Shown here: positions 13,827 to 15,400 of the stretch, in pieces
How the letters are laid out: each line of letters begins with the position of its first letter
Position numbering within the stretch: position 1 is the first letter of the stretch
Source of the DNA: Eubacterium sp. CAG:786
GTDB taxonomy: Bacteria > Bacillota > Clostridia > Oscillospirales > Ruminococcaceae
Length of the DNA stretch: 15,400 nucleotides
NCBI GenBank assembly: GCA_000432175.1
Contig: HF989522.1
Span: 74,555-89,954 of the forward strand
Direction: 5' to 3'
Position numbers and translations under genes: made by a program
Notes under the pieces: generated by a model
Told to the model about the DNA's origin: nothing
Seen by the model: only the letters and a program-made list of their open reading frames with translations
Database searches by the model: none

Positions 13827-14810
13827 ATGAAAAAGGAATTCACAGCAAAGACCATCGACGAAGCTAAGGAACTGGCAGCAGCTGAGTTCGGAGTTTCTGC
13901 CGGGGAAATAGATTTCGACATACTCGAACAGCCCAGAAAGGGTCTGTTCGGAATGAAGGGCGTAGCAAGGGTAATGGCTTCCTACGAAGCGCCCGAGGCT
14001 CCCGCGCAGGCTGAGCCTGCAGCCCCCGCAGCTGAGAAAGCTGCAGCAGAGGAGCCTGCTCCCGCTTCCTTTGAGGACGAGAGCGAGGGCGAAGCGCCCG
14101 CACTCCCTGAGGATTTCGACATTGAGGGCAGCGCAAAGGTTCAGGCTGCCAAGAAGTACCTGACCGACGTGCTCCACGCTCTCGGTCTTGAGAACTTCGA
14201 GATAAACGCTGTCCGTCGCGACGGCAACATCGTGCTGGATATCACCGGCGACAAGCTGGGCGTTGTTATCGGCAGACGCGGTGAGACCCTCGACAGCCTG
14301 CAGTATCTGACTATCCTCGCAAGCAACCGCACCGAAGAGTCCTACTGCCGCATTTCCATCGACTGCAACGGCTACCGCGACAAGCGCCGCGAAACTCTGG
14401 AGTCCCTTGCAAAGAGAACTTCCGCTAAGGTCATCAAGCAGGGCAGAAAGATAGCCCTTGAGCCGATGAACCCCTACGAGCGCCGCATAATCCACAGCTG
14501 CGTTGCTGAGATAGAGGGCGTTTCCAGCCACTCCACCGGCGTTGAGCCTTACAGAAAGGTCGTTATTTACGCCGACAAGCCGAAATTCGACAACCGTCGC
14601 CCCAGACGAAACGGCGAACGTAACGGTGAGCGCAGGGGCAACGGAAGCACCCGTAATTACCGCCAGTCAACAGGCTTCTCCACAAGCTTCGAGCGTGAAT
14701 ACAAGCGCAGGACTTACGAGCCGGATGAAACCGCCGACGCAGGCGAGTTCTCCAAGGAGACCGTAGACGCAGAAAAGAATGCAACACTCTACGGCAAGAT
14801 AGAGCTGTAA
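13827..14810 (+). CDS. khpB: RNA-binding protein KhpB (Jag/SpoIIIJ-associated)
   Basis: Also called Jag or EloR. It binds RNA, usually with KhpA, and affects cell elongation and division in Gram-positive bacteria. A 327-residue protein with the Jag-N domain (about 1-52, including QPRKGLFGMKG), an Ala/Pro/Glu-rich linker (53-100), a KH domain (about 104-185) with GVVIGRRGETLDSLQYL near 145-161, and an R3H domain (about 188-250). The R-x3-H motif is R219/H223 in NPYERRIIHS. After residue 250 comes an Arg/Asn/Gly-rich, probably disordered tail that many Bacillus homologues lack. The ATG at 13827 has GGAGGG seven bases upstream (13814-13819) and lies 18 bases after yidC. It is the last gene of the operon and a strong terminator follows. 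The neighbour mnmE, common here in Firmicutes, is missing. Confidence 0.96.
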   Translation: MKKEFTAKTIDEAKELAAAEFGVSAGEIDFDILEQPRKGLFGMKGVARVMASYEAPEAPAQAEPAAPAAEKAAAEEPAPASFEDESEGEAPALPEDFDIEGSAKVQAAKKYLTDVLHALGLENFEINAVRRDGNIVLDITGDKLGVVIGRRGETLDSLQYLTILASNRTEESYCRISIDCNGYRDKRRETLESLAKRTSAKVIKQGRKIALEPMNPYERRIIHSCVAEIEGVSSHSTGVEPYRKVVIYADKPKFDNRRPRRNGERNGERRGNGSTRNYRQSTGFSTSFEREYKRRTYEPDETADAGEFSKETVDAEKNATLYGKIEL

Positions 14811-14821
14811 TACACAAACAG

Positions 14822-14853
14822 AAAAACCGACGGATTTTGCTCCGTCGGTTTTT
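14822..14853. terminator. Bidirectional intrinsic terminator
   Basis: A 13-bp stem (14822-14834 with 14841-14853) with a 6-nt loop. Its A-rich foot pairs with the T-run, so each strand ends in five Ts. It serves khpB (+) and the convergent metallophosphoesterase gene (-). Confidence 0.93.
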
Positions 14854-14871
14854 GTTATGCTTCGCTTTTAT

Positions 14872-15400
14872 TCAGCGTATCCCCAGGCGCTCAGCCGCCT
14901 CATTCCAGAGGTTTTCGTCGGTCACGGTGAGCCCGGTATCCTGCGAGAGCTTTTCCACCAGGCGTACTGCATGCACCGTGTAATTCACGCCGGTGCGTAT
15001 CGTCGCGATAAGCCCCCTGCCCCACACCGCGCTTTTCTCCAGCAGCCCGGACTGCGCAAATTCCGCGACTGCGCGCCCGATGTCGTATTCCACCGATATT
15101 ATTTCCGGGTGGAATTCACCGTCGTAATCGATGACTGCATACTGCGCCGCGGTCTGCTCGTTCACAGGCATTCCCAGGGCGCCGGGGTTCACCAGCATTC
15201 TTTCACCGCGCCGGAATATATACGGTATGTGCGAATGCCCGCACAGCAGCAGCCTGCAGCCGTATTCCCCAAGGCGCGATATCATTATCTCAGCCTCGCG
15301 GGTATTGGTGTGGAAGAGGTAATTTATGCTGTCCGGGGAGCCGTGGCATATCATGAACGGCTCACAGCCCGGCAGTTCCACGCACCGCGATATCGGGAGC
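14872..15400 (-). CDS. Metallophosphoesterase (calcineurin-like), 5' end outside window
   Basis: The frame is open to the right edge of the window, so only the last 175 or so residues are seen; the GTG at 15381 is probably internal. Metal-site motifs of the YfcE/MPE-like phosphodiesterases are visible: MICHGSP (His of block III), then LLLCGHSHIPY (GHSH of block IV) and VNPGALGMPVN, matching the family NPGS/AxGxP. The N-terminal D-x-H and GDxxD motifs would lie beyond the edge. After the domain is a C-terminal part of about 95 residues (YAVIDYDGEFHPEII... to AAERLGIR), partly helical. It likely cleaves a phosphodiester or phosphomonoester with two metal ions; the substrate is unknown. It converges on khpB and shares its terminator. 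Confidence 0.88.
   Translation of the reverse strand, partial: LPISRCVELPGCEPFMICHGSPDSINYLFHTNTREAEIMISRLGEYGCRLLLCGHSHIPYIFRRGERMLVNPGALGMPVNEQTAAQYAVIDYDGEFHPEIISVEYDIGRAVAEFAQSGLLEKSAVWGRGLIATIRTGVNYTVHAVRLVEKLSQDTGLTVTDENLWNEAAERLGIR

Noticed and set aside
13059..14531. Minus-strand frame of 490 codons across yidC and khpB
   Set aside because: Antisense to two solid genes and their junction; the Leu/Cys/Ser-rich translation has no recognisable motif.

Overview
The window looks like a chromosomal segment of a low-to-mid-GC Gram-positive anaerobe. It is most likely a member of the Clostridia, and probably Oscillospiraceae close to Ruminococcus. This rests on strong AGGAGG-type ribosome binding sites, a consensus HrcA/CIRCE operator, a pyruvate phosphate dikinase, the Firmicutes-type rpmH-rnpA-yidD-yidC-jag cluster, a VTC-DUF4956 pair, and an ECF-like sigma factor paired with a single-pass membrane protein whose N-terminus is of a style I associate with Ruminococcus. 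The genus is inference; no rRNA or other marker is present. No tRNA, rRNA, CRISPR array, insertion sequence or phage gene was seen.

Layout. 1-1276 (+): the 3' end of a membrane-protein gene and a DUF58 gene, joined by a 1-bp stop/start overlap; they look like the tail of a MoxR/DUF58/transglutaminase-type operon. 1277-4193 (+): ppdK with an extended -10 promoter, a structured leader of about 110 nt and a strong terminator. 4196-4594 (+): a cysteine-rich TIGR04076-type gene behind a perfect consensus promoter that begins two bases after the ppdK terminator. 4601-6768 (-): a sigma factor and membrane partner operon. Its upstream region holds a good promoter, then an intrinsic terminator about 155 nt downstream, then LacI/CcpA-like palindromes before the start codon. 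6902-7356: a plus-strand terminator with no recognisable gene before it, and a small membrane protein gene on the minus strand. 7490-9533 (+): htpG under a promoter and a perfect CIRCE. 9544-11123 (-): VTC-domain polyphosphate polymerase-like gene and DUF4956 membrane protein. 11206-14853 (+): rpmH, rnpA, yidD, yidC and jag/khpB. 14872-15400 (-): the 3' part of a metallophosphoesterase gene that runs off the window.

How the parts work together. The right half is a ribosome, RNA-processing and membrane-insertion operon: L34, RNase P protein, YidD/YidC and the RNA-binding KhpB. Just outside it is a likely membrane polyphosphate module. The left half holds central metabolism (PPi-linked PEP/pyruvate conversion), a chaperone under heat-shock control, and an envelope-sensing sigma/anti-sigma-like pair. 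Most of the window is ordinary housekeeping. The parts most worth a second look are the leader of the sigma operon (6479-6768), the orphan plus-strand terminator (6902-6941), and the YidC with a large insertion and no ATG start. I do not see a clear, wholly new multi-gene system.
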